Source of the DNA: Spirochaetia bacterium
GTDB lineage: Bacteria; Spirochaetota; Spirochaetia; Treponematales; Breznakiellaceae
Assembly (NCBI GenBank): GCA_026002305.1
Contig: BOBI01000097.1
Location: 1-7,137 of the forward strand
Direction of reading: 5' to 3'
DNA length: 7,137 nt
A program made the translations under genes and the position numbers. Below, in pieces: positions 1 through 5,876 of the stretch (positions are counted from its first letter, which is position 1; the number at the start of each line of letters is the position of its first letter). The notes under the pieces are model-generated. The model was not told where the DNA came from, made no database searches, and worked only from the letters and a program-made list of their open reading frames with translations.

Positions 1-502
1 CAAAAGACAGGTAAAAGTTCTTTGTGGGGTAGAATTGAAAGTTTATATTAAGGCCAAGCCCTAATGTTGTGTCCGTGTAGACTATGGTTTCGCCTGCAAA
101 AGAATATATATGCGACACCATGTGGACGCCAATTGTTATAGGAAATTCAAAGAAACCCGCTCTTAATTTATACGAAAACCCCAACAGATTTTCCAAACCA
201 AAGGAAAATACATAGTCTTGTTGTTTCAGGATTTCCGTTTGTCCTTGGTAGCCTGATTCGGTTTGTATGGGAAAAAAAAGGTTAAAATGATCGGAAAAAC
301 CAATATCACCATAAAAAAACAATAGGGCCACACCGCCATGCGCGCCGTTTATGTTTGTAATAAATTTTCCATATTCAAAATCGTCTTTGCTCCATGAAAG
401 ACTACCGCCGCCTGAAAATCGCAGTTGTCCGTTAAAATTATTCGCACAGTATGCGGTTAAAGCGGAACATAACAAAACGGTAACGGCAATAAACTTTTTC
501 AC
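1..502 (-). CDS. Exported beta-barrel-like outer-membrane protein, C-terminus cut by window edge
   Basis: The minus strand is open from a GTG at 502 down to the left edge, giving 167 residues with no stop. It starts MKKFIAVTVLLCSALTAYCA, a classic signal peptide: two lysines, a hydrophobic core, small residues near the cleavage point. The Cys at position 19 follows Tyr, so it does not fit a standard lipobox, but spirochaetal lipoboxes are loose and a lipoprotein is not excluded. The mature part alternates hydrophobic and polar residues and is rich in Gly, Phe and Tyr (for example GVALLFFYGDIGF, LGLGLNINFQFYP), as in transmembrane beta-strands, so I infer an outer-membrane barrel; no specific family is recognised. 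The GTG is chosen because no in-frame ATG lies upstream and the next possible start (TTG, codon 10) would destroy the signal peptide. AAAGG lies only 2 nt before the GTG, which is unusually close. Confidence 0.72.
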   Translation of the reverse strand, partial: MKKFIAVTVLLCSALTAYCANNFNGQLRFSGGGSLSWSKDDFEYGKFITNINGAHGGVALLFFYGDIGFSDHFNLFFPIQTESGYQGQTEILKQQDYVFSFGLENLLGFSYKLRAGFFEFPITIGVHMVSHIYSFAGETIVYTDTTLGLGLNINFQFYPTKNFYLSF

Positions 503-509
503 TACCTTT

Positions 510-538
510 ACTATAACCGTTAAATGTATAATTGACAA
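510..538 (-). promoter_or_regulatory. Candidate sigma-70-type promoter for the leftward exported-protein gene
   Basis: Read on the minus strand, TTGTCA (plus 538-533) and TATAGT (plus 515-510) are separated by exactly 17 bp. Transcription would then begin at about 503, within a base or two of the GTG at 502, implying a leaderless or near-leaderless mRNA. A weaker alternative -10, TATACA, lies further upstream and would leave a short leader. Confidence 0.5.
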
Positions 539-560
539 TTATGCCGAAAATAACTAGAAT
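532..560 (+). promoter_or_regulatory. Strong sigma-70-type promoter of the tRNA operon
   Basis: TTGACA (532-537, perfect consensus) and TAGAAT (555-560, one mismatch to consensus) are spaced by the ideal 17 bp. The start point would be near 567, about 7 nt before the tRNA-Gly 5' end at 574. Its -35 lies inside the perfect palindrome AATTG-A-CAATT (530-540), which also supplies the -35 of the divergent promoter. Confidence 0.85.
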
Positions 561-573
561 TTTTTTGGTTATT

Positions 574-645
574 GCGGGAATAGCTCAGTGGTAGAGCGCG
601 ACCTTGCCAAGGTCGATGTCGCGGGTCCGACTCCCGTTTCCCGCT
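574..645 (+). tRNA. tRNA-Gly (anticodon GCC)
   Basis: The cloverleaf folds completely. The acceptor stem pairs GCGGGAA (574-580) with TTCCCGC (638-644), with discriminator T645 as usual for tRNA-Gly. The anticodon stem is CGACC/GGTCG (599-603/611-615) with the 7-nt loop TTGCCAA and anticodon GCC at 606-608. The T-stem is GCGGG/CCCGT around loop TCCGACT. CCA is not encoded, so the 3' end must be added by CCA-adding enzyme. It reads GGC and GGU glycine codons and is the first gene of a two-tRNA cluster. Confidence 0.97.
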
Positions 646-670
646 TTAGCAAAAGCAAAATCCCAAAAAA

Positions 671-752
671 GCGAGAGTGGTGGAATTGGCAGACACGCCA
701 GACTTAGGATCTGGTGCCGCAAGGCTTGGGGGTTCAAGTCCCCCCTCTCGCA
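671..752 (+). tRNA. tRNA-Leu (anticodon TAG)
   Basis: A class II tRNA with a long variable arm. The acceptor stem is GCGAGAG/CTCTCGC (671-677/745-751) with discriminator A752. The anticodon stem CCAGA/TCTGG (698-702/710-714) closes the loop CTTAGGA, anticodon TAG at 705-707. The variable arm is about 715-727 and the T-stem GGGGG/CCCCC encloses TTCAAGT. CCA is not encoded. It reads CUN leucine codons (CUA best). It lies 25 nt after tRNA-Gly with no promoter or terminator between them, so the two are probably one precursor. Confidence 0.97.
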
Positions 753-785
753 AGGCGCGCCCTTGGTTTTAAGCCGGTATCAGGT

Positions 786-802
786 AAAAGGTTAATAATT
801 TG
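786..802 (+). promoter_or_regulatory. Ribosome-binding site that supports a TTG start
   Basis: AAAAGG (786-791) lies 8 nt before TTG at 800-802. An in-frame TAA at 785-787 rules out any earlier start. The first downstream ATG, codon 28 of the frame, would delete the first membrane helix. Confidence 0.55.
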
Positions 803-1432
803 GTTATATTCGGTATTCTTTGGATTCCACTTTTTTATTACTTTTGGAGGTCGATAGCCCCCGGAAAAGGCGGTACGGAGATGTTTTTGGCGCTCCCCGT
901 AGGCTGCCTGTCCGCCTTTGTGCGGTTTTTATTGCCTGATTTTGTAGGCGACTCGGCGGATGGCTTTGGCGCGGTACGCTTTGCAAACGCTTTTGTAGAC
1001 TATGCGGCGCTGCCCGTTATTTTTCCCATCATAGCCGCATTTATAATCGGGCGCGTCTGGAATGACCTAAAAATAAAGGACCCAACCGGCTGGATTCTTA
1101 TCGCCCTTATCCCCGTTGCCGCCGTGCGGACATCACAGTGGAGCGCGCTTGTAATGCCGTTGCGCCTTGTCCTTGTCCCCATTCTATGGTCGGCGTGCGC
1201 GGTCGGCATATTTCCGGCAGCACAATTATTCAAGCGAAAACTGGTATTTAAAACCCTTTCCGTGCTAATCACAGCCGGCTTGCTTTTTTTATCATCCCTG
1301 ATATGGTTCGCCTTCTTTTGCCATGAAAACATTTACGGGGCGGTAATGCTGCTTATCCTGCTCGCCTACCCGATAACCATTTTAGCCATTTTGTTCAGGC
1401 GGAGCTTAGTTTTTGAATCTCATCACGTATAG
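800..1432 (+). CDS. Unrecognised polytopic membrane protein (210 aa)
   Basis: I do not recognise the family. The protein is very hydrophobic, with about six to seven candidate membrane helices near residues 2-20, 28-46, 68-86, 97-112, 117-141, 152-174 and 179-199. Hydrophilic stretches are short: an acidic loop around 47-67, the segment RVWNDLKIKDP at 85-95, and basic KRK at 145-147 and RR at 200-201, so an integral inner-membrane protein is likely. No catalytic motif or transporter signature is visible. The start is TTG. It begins 48 bp after tRNA-Leu with no recognisable terminator between, so it may be expressed as a tail of the tRNA transcript. Its last 11 codons lie antisense to the uvrB 3' end. 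It looks more GC-rich than the leftward operon by eye, a possible sign of different history, though I did not compute this. Confidence 0.7.
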   Translation: MVIFGILWIPLFYYFWRSIAPGKGGTEMFLALPVGCLSAFVRFLLPDFVGDSADGFGAVRFANAFVDYAALPVIFPIIAAFIIGRVWNDLKIKDPTGWILIALIPVAAVRTSQWSALVMPLRLVLVPILWSACAVGIFPAAQLFKRKLVFKTLSVLITAGLLFLSSLIWFAFFCHENIYGAVMLLILLAYPITILAILFRRSLVFESHHV

Positions 1433-3377
1433 CGGCGGCTTCTTCAAATTCTAATCTTTTTGCGTGTTCAAGCATTTCCCTGTTCAAAGCTTCTATAAGT
1501 TTTTTTCGCTCTTTGGGGATTAAGACGTTATACGAATTCTTTATAACATTAATTGATGTCAGAGCCGCGTCTTTTGCTTCTTCGGCATGACGTTCTAAAA
1601 TATTTGTCATGGCTTTTTTTATTGTTTCTGGTTTAATGTTGTTTTTTTCGTTATATTCCATTTGTAACGTGCGGCGGCGTTGTGTTTCATTGATTGCGTC
1701 GCGCATCGCATCGCTCATTTTATCGGCATACATTATGACTTTTCCGGCGGCATTCCGCGCGGCGCGCCCGATTATTTGTATCAAACTTCTTTTTGAGCGT
1801 AAGAAACCTATTTTATCCGCGTCAAGAATTGCGATGAACGAAACTTCCGGCAGATCAATACCTTCGCGCAATAAATTTATACCGATAAGAATATCAATTT
1901 CACCTTTACGTAATTGCATCAATATTTCAACACGTTCAATAGTTTCTATTTCACTGTGTATATAACGGACTTTTAAACCTAAACCGGATAGATAATCGCT
2001 TAAATCTTCCGCCATTTTTTTTGTCAGTGTAAGTATCAGAGATCTTTCATTTACCGCGATACGATTCCGCACTTCGGCATAAATGTGTTCCATTTGCCCT
2101 TCGCTGGAATGTACTTCAATTTCAGGATCAAGCAGGCCCGTCGGCCTTATTACCTGTTCTACAACCCGCTTCGATTGGGCAACTTCTCTGTCTCCGGGTG
2201 TTGCCGAAACAAAAATGGCTGCGTCTAACGCAGATTCAAATTCCGCATAACGTAACGGACGGTTGTCAAGCGCGCACGGCAGACGAAATCCGTAATCAAC
2301 AAGACTCTGTTTACGGCTTCTGTCGCCTTCGTACATTGCCCCAACCTGCGGCACCGTAACATGGCTTTCGTCAATAAACGTTAAATGCTTTTTAGGAAAA
2401 TAATCTACAAGGGTATCGGGCTTGCTTCCCGGGGCGCGGCCCGCAAGCGGTGCGGAATAATTTTCTATACCCGGACAATATCCCATTTCTTTTAACATTT
2501 CTATATCATATTCAACGCGGGTTTTTAAGCGCCCGGCTTCTAAATTTTTTTCAAGTGATTTTAATTCCGCATAACGCCCATCTAATTCTTTTTGTATATA
2601 GGGAATAGCGTTTTCTATCATATTTTGCGGCATTACAAATTGTTTTGCCGGATAAATCATGGCGTGATCAAGTTCTTCAAATATTTCTCTTGTTAAAGGA
2701 TTAAACCTGTTTATCCGAGCAACAACATCCCAGTCCAAGTCAACACGGTATGCGTCTTCAAGATAGGCGGGAAATATTTCCAGTGTGTCCCCGCGCCGGC
2801 GAAAACAACCGCGTTCTAAAACGGCATCATTCCGCTCGTATTGCAATTCAACAAACCGCTTTATTAAACGATCCGCGTCTATCGCTTCGCCTTTGGAAAA
2901 AGTTGCCGTCATCTTTTTATATATTTCCGGTGTCGCAAGTCCGTAGATGCACGAGACCGTTGCGATAATTATTACGTCATCGCGTTCCATAAGACTGCGT
3001 GTAGCGGAAAGGCGCAGCCGTTCAACTTCTTCATTTATTGAAGCATCTTTTTCGATATAGAGATCGCGGCTTGCAACATAGGCTTCGGGCTGGTAATAGT
3101 CGTAATACGAAACATAATATTCAACGGCGTTGTTAGGGAAAAAGCCTTTAAACTCACGAAAGAGCTGCGCGGATAATGTTTTGTTATGGCTTAAAATCAA
3201 TGTAGGAAGTTGAACAGCCTCGATAATTTTTGCCATTGTAAAAGTCTTTCCCGAACCGGTAACACCTTGTAATGTCTGATACTTATCGCCGGATTTTATA
3301 CCGTTCACCAGCGCTTCAATAGCCTGTGCCTGATCCCCAGCCGGATCGAATGGAGAATGAACTTTAAACTCATACAT
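1395..3377 (-). CDS. uvrB: UvrABC excinuclease subunit B (DNA damage recognition helicase)
   Basis: UvrB takes over damaged DNA from UvrA, verifies the lesion and recruits UvrC for the dual incision of nucleotide-excision repair in the cytoplasm. At 660 residues it is the usual family length. Seen in order: N-terminal FDPAGDQAQAI; Walker A GVTGSGKT (38-45); the damage-probing beta-hairpin YYVSYYDYYQPEAYV (about 87-101); Walker B-type DESH (336-339); SATPGD (391-396); the helicase segment GINLLREGIDLPEVS (499-513); motif VI QIIGRAARN (534-542); and a C-terminal UVR motif that contacts UvrC (about 626-657). The segment before motif VI reads KIGFLRSKRS where most family members I know have KEGFLRSERS. 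The ATG overlaps the end of the smr gene by 8 bp, so it is probably translationally coupled as last gene of the operon. Its 3' end overlaps the convergent membrane-protein gene by 38 bp. No terminator is seen. Confidence 0.98.
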   Translation of the reverse strand: MYEFKVHSPFDPAGDQAQAIEALVNGIKSGDKYQTLQGVTGSGKTFTMAKIIEAVQLPTLILSHNKTLSAQLFREFKGFFPNNAVEYYVSYYDYYQPEAYVASRDLYIEKDASINEEVERLRLSATRSLMERDDVIIIATVSCIYGLATPEIYKKMTATFSKGEAIDADRLIKRFVELQYERNDAVLERGCFRRRGDTLEIFPAYLEDAYRVDLDWDVVARINRFNPLTREIFEELDHAMIYPAKQFVMPQNMIENAIPYIQKELDGRYAELKSLEKNLEAGRLKTRVEYDIEMLKEMGYCPGIENYSAPLAGRAPGSKPDTLVDYFPKKHLTFIDESHVTVPQVGAMYEGDRSRKQSLVDYGFRLPCALDNRPLRYAEFESALDAAIFVSATPGDREVAQSKRVVEQVIRPTGLLDPEIEVHSSEGQMEHIYAEVRNRIAVNERSLILTLTKKMAEDLSDYLSGLGLKVRYIHSEIETIERVEILMQLRKGEIDILIGINLLREGIDLPEVSFIAILDADKIGFLRSKRSLIQIIGRAARNAAGKVIMYADKMSDAMRDAINETQRRRTLQMEYNEKNNIKPETIKKAMTNILERHAEEAKDAALTSINVIKNSYNVLIPKERKKLIEALNREMLEHAKRLEFEEAAAIRDEIQKLSSA

Positions 3378-3804
3378 TCTTGTTTCTCAATATAACCCAT
3401 GTTGCCCCGTTTCCGCCTTCGTCGGCATCCGCGGGGCCGTTTTCACCCGCATAACTGCACTGTTCAATAAAATTACGGCAAAGTGTTTTTAAAATGTTTC
3501 CTTCTTTGGAATGATTGCCCTTTCCGTGAACTATTAAAATTTTTTCCATGCCTTGTTCATGACAAGAAGCAAAGAATGTTTTCAATGCTTCCTGCGACTC
3601 CGCCTGTGTTTTTCCGTGCAGATCAAGGCGCGCGTCACATTTTTTTGCCAAAAGCCGGCGTCTTTTCTCCGCGGGGGAGAGCATGTTTTCATTGTCATTA
3701 GTTTTGTCTTTATCCACGACACTATTTTGATCCAGCCATGCCGCCAACATTTTGTTTGCGTTAACCGCCTTTTCTTCATCTAACATTTTTAGAACATTTT
3801 TCAT
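3370..3804 (-). CDS. Small Smr-domain protein (MutS2 C-terminal-like)
   Basis: A 144-residue protein with an N-terminal helical, charged region (1-56) and a C-terminal Smr domain (about 57-142). The domain hallmarks are LDLHG (60-64), the HGKG loop in IVHGKGNHS (91-99), and a final GATWVILR strand (133-140). Stand-alone Smr proteins are known to bind nucleic acid and several nick DNA or RNA; which applies here is not shown. The frame is open up to 3891, but I chose the ATG at 3804 because a strong GAGGTG site lies 5 nt upstream of it and the longer version would run deep into the preceding gene. It sits 7 bp after the batD-like gene and overlaps uvrB by 8 bp, so it is the middle gene of the operon. 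Proximity to uvrB suggests, but does not prove, a nucleic-acid-maintenance role. Confidence 0.9.
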   Translation of the reverse strand: MKNVLKMLDEEKAVNANKMLAAWLDQNSVVDKDKTNDNENMLSPAEKRRRLLAKKCDARLDLHGKTQAESQEALKTFFASCHEQGMEKILIVHGKGNHSKEGNILKTLCRNFIEQCSYAGENGPADADEGGNGATWVILRNKNV

Positions 3805-3807
3805 TTT

Positions 3808-3813
3808 CACCTC
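3808..3813 (-). promoter_or_regulatory. Shine-Dalgarno site that fixes the smr start and overlaps the upstream stop
   Basis: On the minus strand GAGGTG lies 3 nt before the ATG at 3804, with 5 nt between its AGG core and the ATG. It overlaps the TGA stop (3814-3812) of the batD-like gene, an arrangement that favours translational coupling. Confidence 0.75.
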
Positions 3814-5263
3814 AATAAGAATGAACAACTGAAGAGGGCGCCCAGCCCGCTTTGCCATTGATACCCTCGATATATGTCCAGCCATTTGCAACAGAGCGAA
3901 TATTCACTATCTGTCCTTCTTCTAAAACCTGTTCCGTACTAATTCCCGATTCAGGAATTGTTTGAAGGTATGTTTTTTCAACAACACCTTTTTTGCCAAC
4001 CATGTTAATTGATGAAAGCAGAAATACACCTGAAATACCAAAGCCAACAATAAACAGACAAGCGAAACCATAAAGAATGGATTTGTTTTTTATGTTAAAA
4101 ATTAAAATGATGATCGAACCAATTAAAAGTAAACCAAAAGAGCAGGTTAAAATTATTAATAATGATCGCGGCCTCCATTTTTCAGAATGCCGGACAGGTA
4201 ATGATGATGAAACGGTATCTTCCATGCTTTTGCAAACCTCCGCAAGAAAAGGCCCGGCAAGTAAATCTCTTTCGCCCTGCCTTATACCGGCGATAGCTGC
4301 GGCGCGATTTCCGGCTTTCCATAATTCCTTTGCGTTTTGAATTTTCTTTTCGTAAGCTATTTTTATAATAGGATTTATTTTTTGGTTTTTGACAACGGGG
4401 AAAGCTTTTTTGCGGGGCCTGTCATTTATTACTTCTTGTTCAATGAGTTTTTGTTCAGCCGGTAATTTATTACTTTCATCAAAACCTTCTTCTTCAATTG
4501 GAGCAGCCGCTGCCTTAATTGTAAGTGATGGAACTTCCAATGTACGTCCTTCATAACGAAACGTGTGCGAAGCAATATTTATAGGTTTTTCTTCCAACGG
4601 TAGAATCTGCAAAAGCAGGACAATGCCTTTTGTCCGGTCGGATGCCGGAACCGGAACCGTATCGATAATGGCATTTTCGGTTGTGTCGATTCGCAGCGGC
4701 AGCTCCGGGGCATTTTTCCCGCGTTCCCAACCGGAAAGCCGCAGCGCGGCGTATCCGTATTTTCCAACAGGAATACTTTCGGGCGGCGCTCCCCATATAT
4801 CACGCCCCACCCAACGCAGTTGTGTTTTAGAATTTTTCTCAGGCAAAACTTTTACAGCAATCCGCCGTGTGGCGGCAGTTCTTCCCGGTATAGCAACTTC
4901 AAAAGAACCGATGGACAAGTTACCGGATTGTGAAGGCAGTAGTAAAAACTCAACCGACGTCCAACGTTCCGGTGTTTTTTCATTATTTTTTATAAAACGC
5001 ACTTCGGTTCTAATCCGTTCCACACTAAAATTTTCATCAAAATCAGGCGGTTGAACCCGAACTTCGGCGGGATTCGGGTGTTGTACCATGATTGCAACGG
5101 CAAAAGGGACGTTTTGTTCAAAAGTATCACCTGCAACCTCGGTATAAACATCAAGAATTGGGCCGTCTAAATCTTGGGCATAAATTGGCATATTGATAGA
5201 ATTTGATATATTAAAAATGAGGGAGAAAGAGAAAAGCGCCGCGAAGGATTTTTTAAATATCAT
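3812..5263 (-). CDS. BatD-like exported membrane protein with C-terminal SH3 domain
   Basis: The 483-residue protein starts with a signal peptide (1-29, cleavage probably after IYA). A beta-rich periplasmic region follows (about 31-255); its first part, with WTSVEFLLLPSQSGNLSIGSF (101-121), resembles the Ig-like repeats of BatD 'oxygen tolerance' proteins. Next come a basic/acidic linker, a helical stretch (297-352) that may be a degenerate TPR, two membrane helices (about 368-391 and 396-417), and a bacterial SH3-type domain (about 428-480, with GQIVNIRSVANGWTYIEG and GKAGWAPSSVV). The SH3 domain would lie on the periplasmic side. Bat proteins belong to envelope-stress or aerotolerance clusters with MoxR and VWA proteins, but none of those partners is in this window. 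The combination looks like BatD joined to a BatE-like TPR/SH3 tail. The start codon has only a weak upstream GAAG. It is the first gene of the operon. The BatD assignment rests on overall pattern and is moderate; the signal peptide, helices and SH3 domain are firmer. Confidence 0.8.
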   Translation of the reverse strand: MIFKKSFAALFSFSLIFNISNSINMPIYAQDLDGPILDVYTEVAGDTFEQNVPFAVAIMVQHPNPAEVRVQPPDFDENFSVERIRTEVRFIKNNEKTPERWTSVEFLLLPSQSGNLSIGSFEVAIPGRTAATRRIAVKVLPEKNSKTQLRWVGRDIWGAPPESIPVGKYGYAALRLSGWERGKNAPELPLRIDTTENAIIDTVPVPASDRTKGIVLLLQILPLEEKPINIASHTFRYEGRTLEVPSLTIKAAAAPIEEEGFDESNKLPAEQKLIEQEVINDRPRKKAFPVVKNQKINPIIKIAYEKKIQNAKELWKAGNRAAAIAGIRQGERDLLAGPFLAEVCKSMEDTVSSSLPVRHSEKWRPRSLLIILTCSFGLLLIGSIIILIFNIKNKSILYGFACLFIVGFGISGVFLLSSINMVGKKGVVEKTYLQTIPESGISTEQVLEEGQIVNIRSVANGWTYIEGINGKAGWAPSSVVHSY

Positions 5264-5293
5264 AACGCTTCAAGGTAACATTATTTGGCTTTT

Positions 5294-5320
5294 ATTTTAA
5301 GGCGCTTTGTTGCAAGGCAA
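5294..5320 (-). promoter_or_regulatory. Weak candidate promoter of the batD-like/smr/uvrB operon
   Basis: On the minus strand TTGCCT (plus 5320-5315) and TAAAAT (plus 5299-5294) are separated by 15 bp, shorter than ideal. A perfect small stem-loop GTTGC-AAG-GCAAC (5309-5321) overlaps the -35. No better promoter is seen between here and the mobile element. Confidence 0.25.
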
Positions 5321-5461
5321 CCTTTGACCTCCACCCGCCCTTTCCAAACAACAGCAGAGGGCAGACAGTTTTACGCGATCTTTACATATCTTTTAGCCCG
5401 CTAATGTTGCCGACAAAGACGTGTTGAACTATAAAAACTATTAACAAATGAACTACCGCGC

Positions 5462-5470
5462 CGCAGAGCA
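5462..5470 (+). repeat. Target-site duplication, left copy
   Basis: CGCAGAGCA directly abuts the left terminal inverted repeat and is repeated exactly at 5697-5705, directly abutting the right one. Confidence 0.8.
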
Positions 5471-5696
5471 CTAAACTTGACCCACAAAATTCTATGTTTC
5501 CCCAATGTGCTAAAAAATGTCAAAAAAATGTCAGGCGATTCAGAATTTTTGACCCTGTGCAGGTGGATAAACAGATATTTTCATCGTTTTCAGGAAAAAT
5601 TTGATGCTTTTTGGTTTCCATATTGGTTGAACTTACCTGAATTTCGCCAAAAAAGTCGAGCGCGTTTACAGAACTAAAATTGTGGGTCAAGTTTAG
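5471..5696. mobile_element. Miniature inverted-repeat transposable element (MITE-like), 226 bp
   Basis: The ends are perfect 17-bp inverted repeats, CTAAACTTGACCCACAA at 5471-5487 and its complement at 5680-5696. The interior is AT-rich with partial further symmetry (a TTCT just inside each end). A perfect 9-bp direct repeat flanks both ends without a gap. No transposase is encoded. A 66-codon TTG-initiated frame crosses almost the whole element on the plus strand, and a frame of about 57 codons starting inside the right repeat runs on the minus strand; neither has a ribosome-binding site or a motif I recognise, though either could be a remnant of a parent transposase. Such an element would be moved in trans by an insertion sequence sharing its ends; I cannot name the family. 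A 9-bp duplication occurs in several IS families and does not discriminate. Confidence 0.82.
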
Positions 5697-5705
5697 CGCA
5701 GAGCA
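5697..5705 (+). repeat. Target-site duplication, right copy
   Basis: CGCAGAGCA directly follows the right terminal inverted repeat and matches the left copy at 5462-5470 in all nine positions. Confidence 0.8.
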
Positions 5706-5714
5706 GCGCGGTAT

Positions 5715-5763
5715 CAGCTTTGTTTTTGTTCCAATCTTATGAATGGATACAAAACCAAAGCTG
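5715..5763. repeat. Imperfect hairpin, about 18 bp stem
   Basis: CAGCTTTG (5715-5722) pairs with CAAAGCTG (5756-5763). Pairing continues, after one mismatch, through TTTTGT/ACAAAA and, after a one-base bulge, TCCA/TGGA, closing a loop of about 10 nt (5734-5743). No T-run follows on either strand, so it is not a standard terminator. Confidence 0.65.
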
Positions 5764-5789
5764 TCGTTCTATAGGAAGTGATTGTACGT

Positions 5790-5876
5790 GTGCGGTTTAC
5801 TACCGCTTTAGAAGAACCGCCGCAGAGCCCTCGCACGCAAGCAGGTGCGTAGCGTGCAGACGGTATTAAACCGCAC
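5790..5876. repeat. Long hairpin with 15 of 16 paired terminal bases and an internal stem
   Basis: GTGCGGTTTACTACCG (5790-5805) pairs with CGGTATTAAACCGCAC (5861-5876) with one mismatch. Inside it GCACGC (5833-5838) pairs with GCGTGC (5852-5857), and a copy of CCGCAGAGCC lies at 5820-5829. It could be a structured RNA, a palindromic interspersed repeat, or the worn ends of another small element; no flanking duplication was found. Confidence 0.65.

Larger units (their letters stand above)
5454..5713. repeat. Palindromic repeat split by an insertion (8-bp stem arms with 9-nt loop)
   Basis: TACCGCGC (5454-5461) and GCGCGGTA (5706-5713) are perfect reverse complements. When the element 5471-5696 and one copy of its 9-bp flank are removed, the arms enclose exactly CGCAGAGCA, forming an 8-bp perfect hairpin with a 9-nt loop. 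This is the inferred ancestral site. Confidence 0.75.

Noticed and set aside
604..795. 63-codon frame across the two tRNA genes
   Set aside because: It is formed by tRNA sequence and is incompatible with the folded tRNAs.
1000..1332. 110-codon minus-strand frame within the membrane-protein gene
   Set aside because: Its composition is unlike a real protein, and the opposite strand shows clear membrane-helix periodicity.
3805..3891. 29-residue N-terminal extension of the Smr protein
   Set aside because: It would lie wholly within the batD-like gene, and the ATG at 3804 has a strong Shine-Dalgarno site.
4563..5054. 163-codon plus-strand frame
   Set aside because: It is antisense to the batD-like gene, has no family resemblance, and is a by-product of that gene's codon use.
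5477..5677. 66-codon TTG-started frame on the plus strand across the miniature element
   Set aside because: It starts inside a terminal repeat, has no ribosome-binding site and no recognisable motif; described with the element instead.
5715..5763. Hairpin as a rho-independent terminator
   Set aside because: The stem is AT-rich and no T-run follows on either strand.
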